The notes under the pieces are model-generated. The model was not told where the DNA came from. It did no database searches and worked only from the letters and a program-made list of their open reading frames with translations. From NCBI GenBank assembly GCA_902555665.1, contig CACDTF010000003.1:28361-92360 (forward strand): DNA of 64,000 bases. The letters are read 5' to 3'. Shown here one piece after another: positions 30,744-40,722 of this stretch (positions within the stretch are counted from its first letter, which is position 1; every line of letters starts with the position of its first letter). This stretch comes from an uncultured Pelagibacteraceae bacterium (GTDB lineage: Bacteria; Pseudomonadota; Alphaproteobacteria; Pelagibacterales; Pelagibacteraceae). The translations under genes and the position numbers were made by a program.

Positions 30744-32404
30744 AATTTTTTTTTGTTTAAATCTATTTCTTCCGATTTTGATGACAAAAAAGAATTATCA
30801 TGACTAATTACAAAAATAAATCTATCTTGTGATAATCTTATAATTAATTCTTCAATTTTATTTTTACTAACCGTATCTAGTGCACTTGTTGGTTCGTCAA
30901 ATATTAATATTTTTCTCTCATTGTACAGCGCTCTTGATATTGCAATTCTTTGTTTTTCACCTCCCGATATATTTAGTGCATTTTCAGTCACGGTATCGTT
31001 TAAATTAAATTTTTCAGATAAACCTGTTTGCTTAATCGAGTCTAACGCTCTTTCATGATTATAAAGATCTTCCTCTTCACCAAAAACTATATTGTCTTTT
31101 ATTGTACCTGAATATAAATATATATTTTGTGGTACGATACCTATGTTTAATTTCCACATATTTAAATTATCTTTAATATTAACTCCGTCTGCTTCTATTT
31201 CTCCTTGATCTGGTGCTAACAATCCACAAATTAAATTAATTAAAGTACTTTTTCCTGATCCACTTTTGCCAGTAATTTTATAAATCTTACCTCTTAGAAA
31301 TTTAAATGAATAATTATTAAAAATTTTTTCTTTATCATAAGAAAAACATATATTTTTAATTGCTATGCAATTATCAATTTTAATTTTGTTTTCACCTGTA
31401 CTATCAGATCTTTTTTTTTTAAAAATTATCTTATTTGAAAAAATTAAATTATAACTTGTTTCTGCATATCGCATTGTATTAAGGGATATATTTATTCTGC
31501 TTATTAATGGTAAAAATCTAATTAGGACTACAAAAAAGATAGCATTGTTATTTACAAAACTTATATGATTAACATTGTCAAAATTTAAAATTATAAAAAT
31601 AATAAAAAAAATAATTAATAAAAACTCAGTAAAAATTCTTGGGGTTTTATTAAAAAAAGCACTTAATCCTTGATAGAGATGTTGATAATAATTATTTGAT
31701 TTAAATTTCCTAAAAAAATAGGTTTCTCTAGCATATATGTTTATCTCTCTAAGTGCATATAATATGTTCTGTAAATCTATTAGTTTACTTTTATCGGCTT
31801 CTCTTCTTTTTTTTCCAATATTATATATATAGCTTTTAAAAAAATTGTAAAAGATAAGAACAACCGATAAAAATAAGAATATAATTAAAAAATTATTCAA
31901 ATTATAAAAAGCTAAAAATAACATTAATGCTATAATTATAAGAATATCTCTCATCAAGTTAAATAAGGGGAAGAGAAAATTCCCAATAAACTCTTTTATT
32001 TCTGAAAAAATGACTTGAATCTTATCACTATTATCATGATCTAATAAATTTTGATTATATAGGTAACCTTTGACAATATTATTAGATAATTGATTGCCAA
32101 TCATATAGGTTCTTGTAGATTCATAATATGATGTAAATAAATAAAAAATATTTTTTAACAAGTAAATAATCAGAAAAAGAAAAATCCATAAGAAAAAATT
32201 ATTTTCAAATTTTAAACCATAACTACTAAAGATATTTAAAAATTTATGGTCATAACCAGAGAAGGAAGAGATAATTGGTATAATTAATGAAATATTTAAC
32301 ACCTCAAGTATTGCAGTAAGAATTTGAAAAAAAATAATTATAATAATATTTTTTTTTTGTTGTTTGTTAAAAATGCTAATATAGTCAATATATTTTTTAA
32401 TCAT
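30740..32404 (-). CDS. ABC transporter, fused permease/ATPase (MsbA/PglK-like)
   Basis: TM region then Walker A GKSGSGKSTLINLICGLL, signature ISGGEKQRIAISRALY, Walker B ILIFDEPTSALD. Confidence 0.93.
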   Translation of the reverse strand: MIKKYIDYISIFNKQQKKNIIIIIFFQILTAILEVLNISLIIPIISSFSGYDHKFLNIFSSYGLKFENNFFLWIFLFLIIYLLKNIFYLFTSYYESTRTYMIGNQLSNNIVKGYLYNQNLLDHDNSDKIQVIFSEIKEFIGNFLFPLFNLMRDILIIIALMLFLAFYNLNNFLIIFLFLSVVLIFYNFFKSYIYNIGKKRREADKSKLIDLQNILYALREINIYARETYFFRKFKSNNYYQHLYQGLSAFFNKTPRIFTEFLLIIFFIIFIILNFDNVNHISFVNNNAIFFVVLIRFLPLISRINISLNTMRYAETSYNLIFSNKIIFKKKRSDSTGENKIKIDNCIAIKNICFSYDKEKIFNNYSFKFLRGKIYKITGKSGSGKSTLINLICGLLAPDQGEIEADGVNIKDNLNMWKLNIGIVPQNIYLYSGTIKDNIVFGEEEDLYNHERALDSIKQTGLSEKFNLNDTVTENALNISGGEKQRIAISRALYNERKILIFDEPTSALDTVSKNKIEELIIRLSQDRFIFVISHDNSFLSSKSEEIDLNKKKL

Positions 32405-32453
32405 TTTTTACTTTTTAAATTTAATTATCATTTTTTTAATATTATCAAAAGAA

Positions 32454-32546
32454 GTTCCACCATTCGCCCTAGTATTCAATTAAATTATATTTAAATAGTA
32501 TAAGAACTAAATTTATATTAAAACCAAAAAATGTTTCAAACACTTT
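32454..32546. repeat. Right copy of 93-bp direct repeat
   Basis: Same orientation, offset exactly 2686 bp from left copy; runs into the start of dedA. Confidence 0.95.
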
Positions 32547-33136
32547 ACAAAAAATGTTTAGAATTAGCTGCACACAAAAGTTCAAATTTTTATTTAGGGC
32601 TTGTATCTTTTATAGAAAGTTCTTTTTTTCCTATACCTCCAGATGCAATGATAATCCCAATGGTTATTGCTAAAAAAAAGGAATATTTGAAAATATTTTT
32701 AGTAGCATCAATATTTTCAGTTCTTGGGGGAATCTTTGGATATTTAATAGGTTATTTATTTTTTGATTTAGCAATGTATCTAATCGAGTTTTATGGCTAT
32801 CAAGATAAAGTTGAAAATTTAAAATTAAGTATGTCTCAAGGTAATGGGTTCCTTGCTTGGTTAAGTATTCTTTTTTTAGCTGGCTTTACTCCATTGCCCT
32901 ATAAAGCTTTTACGATTTCAAGTGGTTTAATTGCTTTTAGTCTTCCTGTTTTTATAATTGTTAGCTTAATTTCAAGAAGCTTAAGATTTTTTATAATTGC
33001 CTATTTATCTTATAAATTTGGAGAATTATTCACAGAGTACATGGAAAAACATGGATCAAAATGGTTCACCATAATTGGAATTATTATAGTTATAATATTT
33101 ATTATTATTTATTTATTTTTTAAGTTTAATGGTTGA
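32531..33136 (+). CDS. DedA-family (SNARE-associated/VTT) membrane protein
   Basis: ESSFFPIPPDAMIIPMVIA; FTPLPYKAFTISSGLIAFSLPVFIIVSLISRSLRFFI. Confidence 0.93.
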   Translation: MFQTLYKKCLELAAHKSSNFYLGLVSFIESSFFPIPPDAMIIPMVIAKKKEYLKIFLVASIFSVLGGIFGYLIGYLFFDLAMYLIEFYGYQDKVENLKLSMSQGNGFLAWLSILFLAGFTPLPYKAFTISSGLIAFSLPVFIIVSLISRSLRFFIIAYLSYKFGELFTEYMEKHGSKWFTIIGIIIVIIFIIIYLFFKFNG

Positions 33137-33614
33137 GATAAACAAAACAATAACGTTAAAATTAATTTTTTTAATCAGCATTATTGCTTTATCTTCAGCA
33201 TTTTTTATTGAATATGTTCTGGGTCATCAACCTTGTAACTTATGTATACTAGAAAGAATTCCATACCTCTTAGCATTAATAATTATTGTACTAAATTATA
33301 AATTTATAAATCTTGAAAAATATTTCATTCTTTCTCTTATTTTAATTTTTTTTGCTGCTACTATTTTATCTCTATATCATTTAGGTATTGAGCAAGGTTT
33401 TATTCAAGAATCATTAGTTTGTGATTTAAAAAATGGCTCCAATTTACTCTCAAAAGAGGATATATTGAAACAATTGCAAGAAAAAAATGTAAGTTGCAAA
33501 GATGTTACATTTAAAATTTTAGGATTATCGCTTACAAGCTACAATATTATAATATCAATATTAATAGTTTATTTTACAACAAAAAATTATTTAAGTTATG
33601 ACAAAAATAAATAA
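33129..33614 (+). CDS. DsbB-family disulfide bond formation protein
   Basis: GHQPCNLCILERIPYLLAL CxxC motif, second Cys pair, four TM. Confidence 0.88.
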   Translation: MVEINKTITLKLIFLISIIALSSAFFIEYVLGHQPCNLCILERIPYLLALIIIVLNYKFINLEKYFILSLILIFFAATILSLYHLGIEQGFIQESLVCDLKNGSNLLSKEDILKQLQEKNVSCKDVTFKILGLSLTSYNIIISILIVYFTTKNYLSYDKNK

Positions 33615-34131
33615 AAAGAAAATAGAAGAATTTATAAGAGTTGATCATGCTGGGGAGCGTGGTGCTGTTAAAATTTATGAAGGACAGTTGCTTGCTCTAA
33701 ACACATTAATTAAAGATGAAGCTTTAAAAAAAACAATTGAAGAAATGAAAGTTCATGAAAAAGAACATTCTGATTTTTTTGAAGAAGAAATTAAAAAAAG
33801 AAATATAAAACCAACAAAATTTTTACCCTTATGGGATTTATTAGGTGTAGGATTAGGTTTTGGTTCCACTTTACTTGGTAAGAAAGCGGCCATGCTTTGC
33901 ACTGCTTCCGTTGAAGAAGTGATAGATGAGCATTATTTAAACCAAATAAAACAACTTGATAATAGCGAACCAAAACTTAAAAAAAAAATAATTAAATTCA
34001 GAGAAGATGAGTTAAGTCATAAAGATATTGCCTATGAAAAGGGTGCTACAAAAGAAGGTCCATACTCTATACTAGATAAAATTATTAAAACTGGATCAAA
34101 AATTGCAATTAATATATCTGAGAAAATTTAA
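33598..34131 (+). CDS. coq7: Demethoxyubiquinone hydroxylase (COQ7/UbiF-like di-iron)
   Basis: IRVDHAGERGAVKIYEGQLLAL, EVIDEHYLNQI, REDELSHKD. Confidence 0.95.
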   Translation: MTKINKKKIEEFIRVDHAGERGAVKIYEGQLLALNTLIKDEALKKTIEEMKVHEKEHSDFFEEEIKKRNIKPTKFLPLWDLLGVGLGFGSTLLGKKAAMLCTASVEEVIDEHYLNQIKQLDNSEPKLKKKIIKFREDELSHKDIAYEKGATKEGPYSILDKIIKTGSKIAINISEKI

Positions 34132-34697
34132 GACTCTAGTTCTACATCCCAATATAAGTAATCCATCCAGCTTTTATGTAAAAAATTCGGTGGAAAATTT
34201 TTACCATTTTTATGTAGATCCTCTGTTGATGGTCGATAAGGGTGCTGATGTAACTTCATACCTGAATGTTTTAATAGTTTTCCACCCTTTTTCACGTTGC
34301 ATGCAGAACAAGCTGTTACAACATTATCCCAATTAGTTTCGCCTCCTTTTGATCTAGGTAATAGATGATCAAAAGTTAATTCTTCATTGCTTCCACAATA
34401 TTGACAGGAAAATTTATCTCTTAAAAACACATTAAATCTAGTAAAACTTGGCTTGCTTTGAGGAACAATATAATCCTTTAATGCGATAACACTTGGCAAT
34501 TTCATATTAAATGATGGACTTCTTATAGTTCTATCGTAATTACTAACAATAATAACTCGATCAAGAAAAACTGATTTAACAGTATCCTGCCATGACCATA
34601 AAGACAGAGGGTAGTAACTCAAAGGTCTATAGTCTGCATTGAGTACTAGCGCAGGACACTTTTCTAATGAAACATCTTGTTCAATAAAATTATTCAT
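34128..34697 (-). CDS. HNH endonuclease family protein
   Basis: CQYCGSNEELTFDHLLPRSKGGETNWDNVVTACSACNVKKGGK. Confidence 0.93.
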   Translation of the reverse strand: MNNFIEQDVSLEKCPALVLNADYRPLSYYPLSLWSWQDTVKSVFLDRVIIVSNYDRTIRSPSFNMKLPSVIALKDYIVPQSKPSFTRFNVFLRDKFSCQYCGSNEELTFDHLLPRSKGGETNWDNVVTACSACNVKKGGKLLKHSGMKLHQHPYRPSTEDLHKNGKNFPPNFLHKSWMDYLYWDVELES

Positions 34698-34744
34698 TAG
34701 CTAATTTTAACTTAGTTAAACAATTTTATCAATAATAAGAGATG

Positions 34745-35395
34745 TTAAATTTTTTTTAAAATAAAATTTAAAGCTGTACTTGATGCTTCAATAGGAATAT
34801 GATGATCACAATTTTTTATTAATAATGTATCAACTTTAACATTGTTTCTGATTAAAAAATCTTTTGCTTCTAGTAAATGTGTTGATGGGACAATTTGATC
34901 AGCTTCTCCATGTATAAGTAATGTTTCAGTATTATTTTTGATTCTGTTTTTCAAATCTTTTTGATTTATTATCTTTCCAGAAAAACCAACTATACATGAA
35001 AATTTTTCTTCAAGTGTAAGACCAACATTTAAAGACATCATACATCCCTGACTAAATCCAGACAAACAGATTTGATTGTTTAATAACTTGAACTCTTGTT
35101 TTATTTCATTAATAAATTTTTTTAAAACTTCTTCAGCCTTGATTGATTGCTCTAATATGTAATCAGTATCCTCTTTTGTTAAATCAAACCACTGATAACC
35201 AGAAGGATTTATAGCGCATGACTCATGAGCATTAGGACAAACAAAGACTGTATTAGGCATATGTCTTTTCCAGTTTAAAGATAGCATACTTATATCCTTT
35301 CCATCACCTCCATAACCATGAAGCAAAATAACTGCATTTTTGATTTCAACACCATTTTCTGGTTTAATAATTATTGAATCTAGGCAAAATGTCAT
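34745..35395 (-). CDS. Phospholipase/carboxylesterase family hydrolase
   Basis: ILLHGYGGDGKD, LSGFSQGCMMSLN, HGEADQIVP, CDHHIP. Confidence 0.92.
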   Translation of the reverse strand: MTFCLDSIIIKPENGVEIKNAVILLHGYGGDGKDISMLSLNWKRHMPNTVFVCPNAHESCAINPSGYQWFDLTKEDTDYILEQSIKAEEVLKKFINEIKQEFKLLNNQICLSGFSQGCMMSLNVGLTLEEKFSCIVGFSGKIINQKDLKNRIKNNTETLLIHGEADQIVPSTHLLEAKDFLIRNNVKVDTLLIKNCDHHIPIEASSTALNFILKKI

Positions 35396-35444
35396 AGTAG
35401 ATAAATTATGTTTTTTATGTCAAAACACAATCTATAATAAAAAA

Positions 35445-35648
35445 ATGATTTCAGGAATATTAGTAAAAGTTTTATCAATTGCTCTTTTGATAGCTGTTGG
35501 AATAGTTTTAATCTTAGGTATAGGGACTCTTTTTAAGGGAGGAGAGACAAGTAAGAAATATTCAAATAAATTAATGCAGTTAAGAGTTATTTTACAGTTT
35601 ATTGCTATTATTGCTTTAGTTGGCTTCGCTTATTTTTTCAAAAATTAG
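35445..35648 (+). CDS. HIG1-domain twin-transmembrane protein, 67 aa
   Basis: ATG at 35445 within longer ORF; GGETSKKYSNKLMQLRVILQFIAIIAL is HIG1-like. Confidence 0.85.
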   Translation: MISGILVKVLSIALLIAVGIVLILGIGTLFKGGETSKKYSNKLMQLRVILQFIAIIALVGFAYFFKN

Positions 35649-36154
35649 TTATATTTTTTTATCCAATTAATAAAATTTTTATCTTCAAAATCAATTGAAC
35701 CTATTACTCTAGCAAATTCTTGGCCCTTTTTATTAATTAGAATTGTTGTAGGGACACCTCTTAAAGAAAACATTTTTGCTAATGTAGTAGGTGGATCAAA
35801 ATAAGGTTCAAAATTTTTAATGTTAAGATCTACAAAAAATTTATTAACTTTGTCTAAATTTTCTTTCCCAATATTAATTGCGAAAATTTTTATATTATCC
35901 AATTCTGGGTTGGCTTGGAGTTTATCTAAAGATGGCATTTCTTCTTTACAAGGTTCACACCAAGTCGCCCAAAAATTTAATATCAATAAGTTCCCAATAT
36001 ATTCATTGATATTAATTTTTTCATCATTTTTGTCTAAAAAAATAACATTATTATGTGTTTTTGGTATTTTATGGATTACAATATTTTTAATACCAGGTAG
36101 TTCTTCAGCTACGACGTTTGTTATCAAAAAAATAAATATTATTAAAAATCTCAT
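35645..36154 (-). CDS. TlpA/ResA-like thioredoxin-fold protein
   Basis: Signal peptide, LILNFWATWCEPCKEEMPSLDKLQ, GVPTTILINKKG. Confidence 0.92.
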   Translation of the reverse strand: MRFLIIFIFLITNVVAEELPGIKNIVIHKIPKTHNNVIFLDKNDEKININEYIGNLLILNFWATWCEPCKEEMPSLDKLQANPELDNIKIFAINIGKENLDKVNKFFVDLNIKNFEPYFDPPTTLAKMFSLRGVPTTILINKKGQEFARVIGSIDFEDKNFINWIKKYN

Positions 36155-36177
36155 GTTAATAGGTATAATTAAATATC

Positions 36178-37569
36178 ATGGCAAAAAATAAAAACAACCA
36201 AGCAATCTGGAACACACGGATAAAAAAAAATGCATCAAGTTTGTTTCAAAAAGTTGGTAATTCAATAGATATTGATAAAAGACTTTATAAAGAAGATATT
36301 CAAGGATCCATTGCCCATGTTGAGATGCTTTTTAAACAAAAAATAATTTCATTCAAAATAAAAAATAAAATTATTTATGGACTTACAAAAATTGATAAGG
36401 AAATAACAAACAATAAATTTGAGTTTAATAAAAAATATGAAGATATTCATATGAATATCGAAAAGAGACTTTTTCAAATTATAGGTGAAGAGGCTGGGTA
36501 CGTTCACACTGCAAGATCAAGAAATGATCAAGTAATTACTGATTTTAAAATTTGGATGAAAAATTCAACCCTCGAAATAAATAATAACATTAATAAAGTT
36601 ATTAAGAGTACAATTAAGTTAGCTGAAAAAAACGTTGAGACTATTATGCCTGGATTTACACATCTTAAAAATGCTCAAGCTATCTCTTTTGCACATTATT
36701 TAATGTCTTATGTAGAAATGTTTAATAGGGACAAAAAAAGATTTTTAAATAATTTAGAAAGTTTAAATGAAAATCCTTTAGGTGTTGCTGCTTTAGCAGG
36801 AACATCTTTCAATATAGATAGAAGTTATACGACCAAAAAACTTGGTTTTAAAACACCTACTAATAATTCAATTGATACAGTTTCAGACAGAGATTTTGTA
36901 TTAGATTTTTTGTATGCTTCATCTGTCTGTGCTATGCATATTTCTAGAATCGCTGAAGAGCTAATTATTTGGAATTCTGATGGTTTTAACTTGATCAATT
37001 TATCTGATAAAGTTGTTACTGGATCATCGATAATGCCACAAAAGAAGAATCCTGATCTTCTAGAGTACTTACGTGGAAAATCAGGAAGTGCTTATGGAAA
37101 TTTATTTTCGATGCTTACAATTTTAAAAGGCTTACCATTATCCTATTTTAAAGATTTGCAAGAAGACAAAGAGATTGTTTTCAAATCTAACGACAATCTG
37201 AATAACTGTTTAAAAATTTTTGATGAAATACTAAAAAATTGTAATCCAAATAAGATTAAAATGTTAGAACTTGCTAATTCAGGATACACTACTGCAACTG
37301 ATTTAGCAGATTTTCTTGTGAAAAGTCACTCAATGTCATTTAGAAAGGCATATCAAAAAACTGCGGCAATAGTTAATTATGCAGAAAAAAGAAAAAAAAA
37401 ATTAAATGAATTAACTTTGGATGAATTAAGAAAAATTGAACCCAGACTTAAAGAAGATGTTTTAAAAGTATTTAATTTAAATAGTTCTATTAATTCAAAA
37501 AAATCATATGGTGGAACTTCTTTTGATAATATTAAAAAAATGATAATGAAATATAAAAAGGAAAAATGA
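36178..37569 (+). CDS. argH: Argininosuccinate lyase
   Basis: HTARSRNDQVITD, GSSIMPQKKNPDLLEYLRGKSG. Confidence 0.98.
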   Translation: MAKNKNNQAIWNTRIKKNASSLFQKVGNSIDIDKRLYKEDIQGSIAHVEMLFKQKIISFKIKNKIIYGLTKIDKEITNNKFEFNKKYEDIHMNIEKRLFQIIGEEAGYVHTARSRNDQVITDFKIWMKNSTLEINNNINKVIKSTIKLAEKNVETIMPGFTHLKNAQAISFAHYLMSYVEMFNRDKKRFLNNLESLNENPLGVAALAGTSFNIDRSYTTKKLGFKTPTNNSIDTVSDRDFVLDFLYASSVCAMHISRIAEELIIWNSDGFNLINLSDKVVTGSSIMPQKKNPDLLEYLRGKSGSAYGNLFSMLTILKGLPLSYFKDLQEDKEIVFKSNDNLNNCLKIFDEILKNCNPNKIKMLELANSGYTTATDLADFLVKSHSMSFRKAYQKTAAIVNYAEKRKKKLNELTLDELRKIEPRLKEDVLKVFNLNSSINSKKSYGGTSFDNIKKMIMKYKKEK

Positions 37570-37685
37570 TTAGAAAAGTAATTCTTATTTTATTTATATC
37601 TTTAATACTAATTTCTTGTGGAAAGAAAGGTTGTCCCAAAAATAGTGAAGCAGACAAATGTATTGAATTATTTAAGCAATCTTAA
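37566..37685 (+). CDS. 39-aa lipopeptide (LptM/YifL-like) between argH and lysA
   Basis: ATGA overlap with argH stop; MIRKVILILFISLILISCGKKGCPKNSEADKCIELFKQS, lipobox LISC; stop overlaps lysA start; not in ORF track. Confidence 0.8.
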   Translation: MIRKVILILFISLILISCGKKGCPKNSEADKCIELFKQS

Positions 37686-38899
37686 TGAATTATATTAAAA
37701 AAAAACTTTATATTGAAAAAATTAGTATTCCTAATATTGCAAAAAAATATGGGACACCTTGTTATTGCTACTCATATTCAAAATTAAAAGAAAATATTAT
37801 TAATTTTAAGAAAAATTTTAGTTCTTTTTTACCTTTGATCTGTTTTGCTGTTAAATCTAATACAAATGTAAATATAATTAGAGAAATTAAAAAATTTGGA
37901 TTGGGTGCTGACGTTGTTTCCAAAGGAGAACTAATGATGGCACTAAAAGCAGGAATTAATCCAAGCAAAATTGTATTTTCTGGAGTTGGTAAAACATCAA
38001 ATGAGATTGGGTTTGCGATTGACAAAAAAATTTTACTTATTAACGCAGAGTCCTTAAGTGAAATAAAAGAAATAAACAGGATAGCAAAATTAAAAAATAA
38101 AAAAATAAGAATTGGTGTAAGGCTAAACCCTAATACAGATGCAAAAACATTAAGTCAAATCTCTACTGGAAAAAAAGAAAATAAATTTGGTGTAAATAAA
38201 AATACATTGTATGGAATTATTAATTATTGCAAAAATTCTAAAAATATTGATTTAAAATGTTTAAGCGTTCATATAGGCAGCCAAATTTTAGACCATAGAC
38301 CTTATGAAAAAATGCTTAAAACGGTCAGTCAAATTATAAATAAAACAGATCACAAATTTGAATTTATAGATTTAGGTGGAGGTATGGGCATTACTTACAC
38401 TGATAAAAATAAAAAACTTAATTATAAAAAATATAACATAGCTATTCTTAAATTTTTGAGAAACCATAAAGTTAAAATTATATTTGAGCCAGGTAGATCA
38501 ATTATTGGGAATACTGGGACATTAGTGTCAAAAATAACTTATATAAAAGATAGCGGTAGTAAAAAGTTTATCATTTTAGATGCTGCAATGAACGATTTAA
38601 TGAGACCTGCCTTGTATGGTGCGTTTCATAAAACCTTACCTGTTACAAAATCTAACAAAGCATCAAAAGAACCATATGAATTTGTAGGTCCTATTTGTGA
38701 AAGTACAGATAAATTTGTTACATTAAAAAAGTTTCAAATGTTGAAAGAAAAAGATTTAATAGCAATATGTGATGTGGGAGCATATGGAATGTCACTTAGT
38801 TCAAATTATAATTTAAGACCTAAACCAGTAGAATTATTAATAAATGGATCAAAAATTAAAGTAATAAGAAAAAGACAAAAGCATAAAGATATAATTTAG
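37685..38899 (+). CDS. lysA: Diaminopimelate decarboxylase
   Basis: CFAVKSNTNVNIIRE (PLP Lys), HIGSQI, FEPGRSIIGNTG, CDVGAYGMS. Confidence 0.97.
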   Translation: MNYIKKKLYIEKISIPNIAKKYGTPCYCYSYSKLKENIINFKKNFSSFLPLICFAVKSNTNVNIIREIKKFGLGADVVSKGELMMALKAGINPSKIVFSGVGKTSNEIGFAIDKKILLINAESLSEIKEINRIAKLKNKKIRIGVRLNPNTDAKTLSQISTGKKENKFGVNKNTLYGIINYCKNSKNIDLKCLSVHIGSQILDHRPYEKMLKTVSQIINKTDHKFEFIDLGGGMGITYTDKNKKLNYKKYNIAILKFLRNHKVKIIFEPGRSIIGNTGTLVSKITYIKDSGSKKFIILDAAMNDLMRPALYGAFHKTLPVTKSNKASKEPYEFVGPICESTDKFVTLKKFQMLKEKDLIAICDVGAYGMSLSSNYNLRPKPVELLINGSKIKVIRKRQKHKDII

Positions 38900-38902
38900 C
38901 TT

Positions 38903-39613
38903 TTGACAAAAATGATAAGAAACTTTTTATTTTCAATATTATTTTTCACTGGAATCATTTTTATTTCGATAATTTTTTTACCATCATTTTTTTTGCCTAA
39001 ACAAATTGTTTTGATGGGAGGTAAATTAATGGGACATTGGGCCAGTTTTTGTTTAAGGTTTATTCTTTCAGTAAAAATTTCAATCAAAGGAAAGGAAAAT
39101 ATTATTAATAATGAAAAGTTTTTTATAGCAGCATCTCATCAATCAATGTTTGAAACTTTTTATTTACAAACAATCTTTAATTCACCTGTATTTATTTTAA
39201 AAAAAGAATTGTTGTTAATTCCAATATTTGGTTGGTACTTAAAAAAAATAGGATCAATTTCAATAAAAAGAAATAAAGTTACAAAAGATAACTTGGGTTT
39301 TTTTGATGATATTTCAAAAATGATGGCTACTTCTAATAGACCTTTAATTATTTTTCCTCAAGGAACTAGAGTTCTCCCAGGTGAAAGACCACCTTTTAAA
39401 AAAGGTGCTTCGAGGATTTATGAAGAGCTAAATGTTGCTTGTCAGCCAGTTGCAATTAACTCTGGATATGTGTGGCCTAAAAAAGGAGAAAAAAAATCTA
39501 ATAAAACTATTACAATCTCTATTCTAAAACCAATTCCTTCTGGGTTAAAAAAAGAAAATTTTATTCAAATTCTTGAAAAAAATATTTATTCAGAGTTAGA
39601 TTTAATTAATTAG
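38903..39613 (+). CDS. 1-acyl-sn-glycerol-3-phosphate acyltransferase-like
   Basis: AASHQSMFETF (HxxxxE type), IIFPQGTRVLPGE. Confidence 0.9.
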   Translation: MTKMIRNFLFSILFFTGIIFISIIFLPSFFLPKQIVLMGGKLMGHWASFCLRFILSVKISIKGKENIINNEKFFIAASHQSMFETFYLQTIFNSPVFILKKELLLIPIFGWYLKKIGSISIKRNKVTKDNLGFFDDISKMMATSNRPLIIFPQGTRVLPGERPPFKKGASRIYEELNVACQPVAINSGYVWPKKGEKKSNKTITISILKPIPSGLKKENFIQILEKNIYSELDLIN

Positions 39614-40722
39614 CCCTTCATAGGCATGACAACAAAAATACTGTCAAAATCACCCGGATCTTTTATCAGTGCTGGTGAACCTGTATCATTAAAGAAAATT
39701 TCAACTCTGTCTCCATCTAGTTGTGAAGCAACATCTATCAAATATCTAGAATTAAAGCTTATCTCCAAGTCATGATCAAACTTAACACTTAGAGTTTCTT
39801 TACCATCACCACTGTTTGTATTATTTACCGAAAGATCAAGAATGTCTTTAGATAAATTGAATTTCACACCATCTTTTTTATCTAATGAAACTGATGCCAC
39901 TCTATCAACAGAATTTAAAAATAATTTTAAGTCTATTTCTAATTTTTTTTGGTTATTTTTAGGTATAACTTGAATGTAATTAGGAAATTTTCCATCAATA
40001 AGTTTTGAAATTAAAATACTATTATTTAATTCAAATTTTATTTTTGATTTCACATTTGAAACTTTTACATCTCCATCATAGTTGTCTAACAAAGAACAAA
40101 GTTGAAAAATTGTTTTTTTAGGTAAAATTATTGGATCAAAATCAATTTTTTCTTCTAATCTAATTTTTGAAATAGACATTCTATGACTATCAGTTGCAAC
40201 TGCTGTTAAATAATTTTTATCTTCAACTTCTGTTTGATGAAAATAAATTCCACTCAGGTAATGCCTTGTTTCATCATTTGAAACTGAAAATTTACACTTA
40301 TTTAGTAATTTCAACAATTGTTTTGATTTAATCATAAATTCATTTTGATTAAAATTTTCATCTGTTAGTGGAAACTCTGTTGCACTTATACAATTCAAAT
40401 TAAAAATAGATTTTTCAGACTCTACTTGTAATTTGCTAATATCTGTTAGAGAGAGATTAATTTTTTTTCCTGAATTAAACTTTCTTATAATATCATACAT
40501 GATTGAGGAAGTTGTGGTTGTTTTGCCCTCCTCTAGAATTTCTACATTATTTAATTGATGTATAAATATTAAATCTAGATCAGTTGCTGTAATAGTAAGT
40601 TTTGAATTACTTGCATCTAACAGAATATTTGAAAGAATTGGTAGTGTGCTTCTTTTCTCAATAACACCTTGGCAATAATTTAAAGCTTGCTGAAGATCCT
40701 GTTGATTAACGTTAAATTTCAT
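39610..40722 (-). CDS. dnaN: DNA polymerase III beta sliding clamp
   Basis: 370 aa; LPILSNILLDA, C-terminal VVMPMKG. Confidence 0.97.
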   Translation of the reverse strand: MKFNVNQQDLQQALNYCQGVIEKRSTLPILSNILLDASNSKLTITATDLDLIFIHQLNNVEILEEGKTTTTSSIMYDIIRKFNSGKKINLSLTDISKLQVESEKSIFNLNCISATEFPLTDENFNQNEFMIKSKQLLKLLNKCKFSVSNDETRHYLSGIYFHQTEVEDKNYLTAVATDSHRMSISKIRLEEKIDFDPIILPKKTIFQLCSLLDNYDGDVKVSNVKSKIKFELNNSILISKLIDGKFPNYIQVIPKNNQKKLEIDLKLFLNSVDRVASVSLDKKDGVKFNLSKDILDLSVNNTNSGDGKETLSVKFDHDLEISFNSRYLIDVASQLDGDRVEIFFNDTGSPALIKDPGDFDSIFVVMPMKG

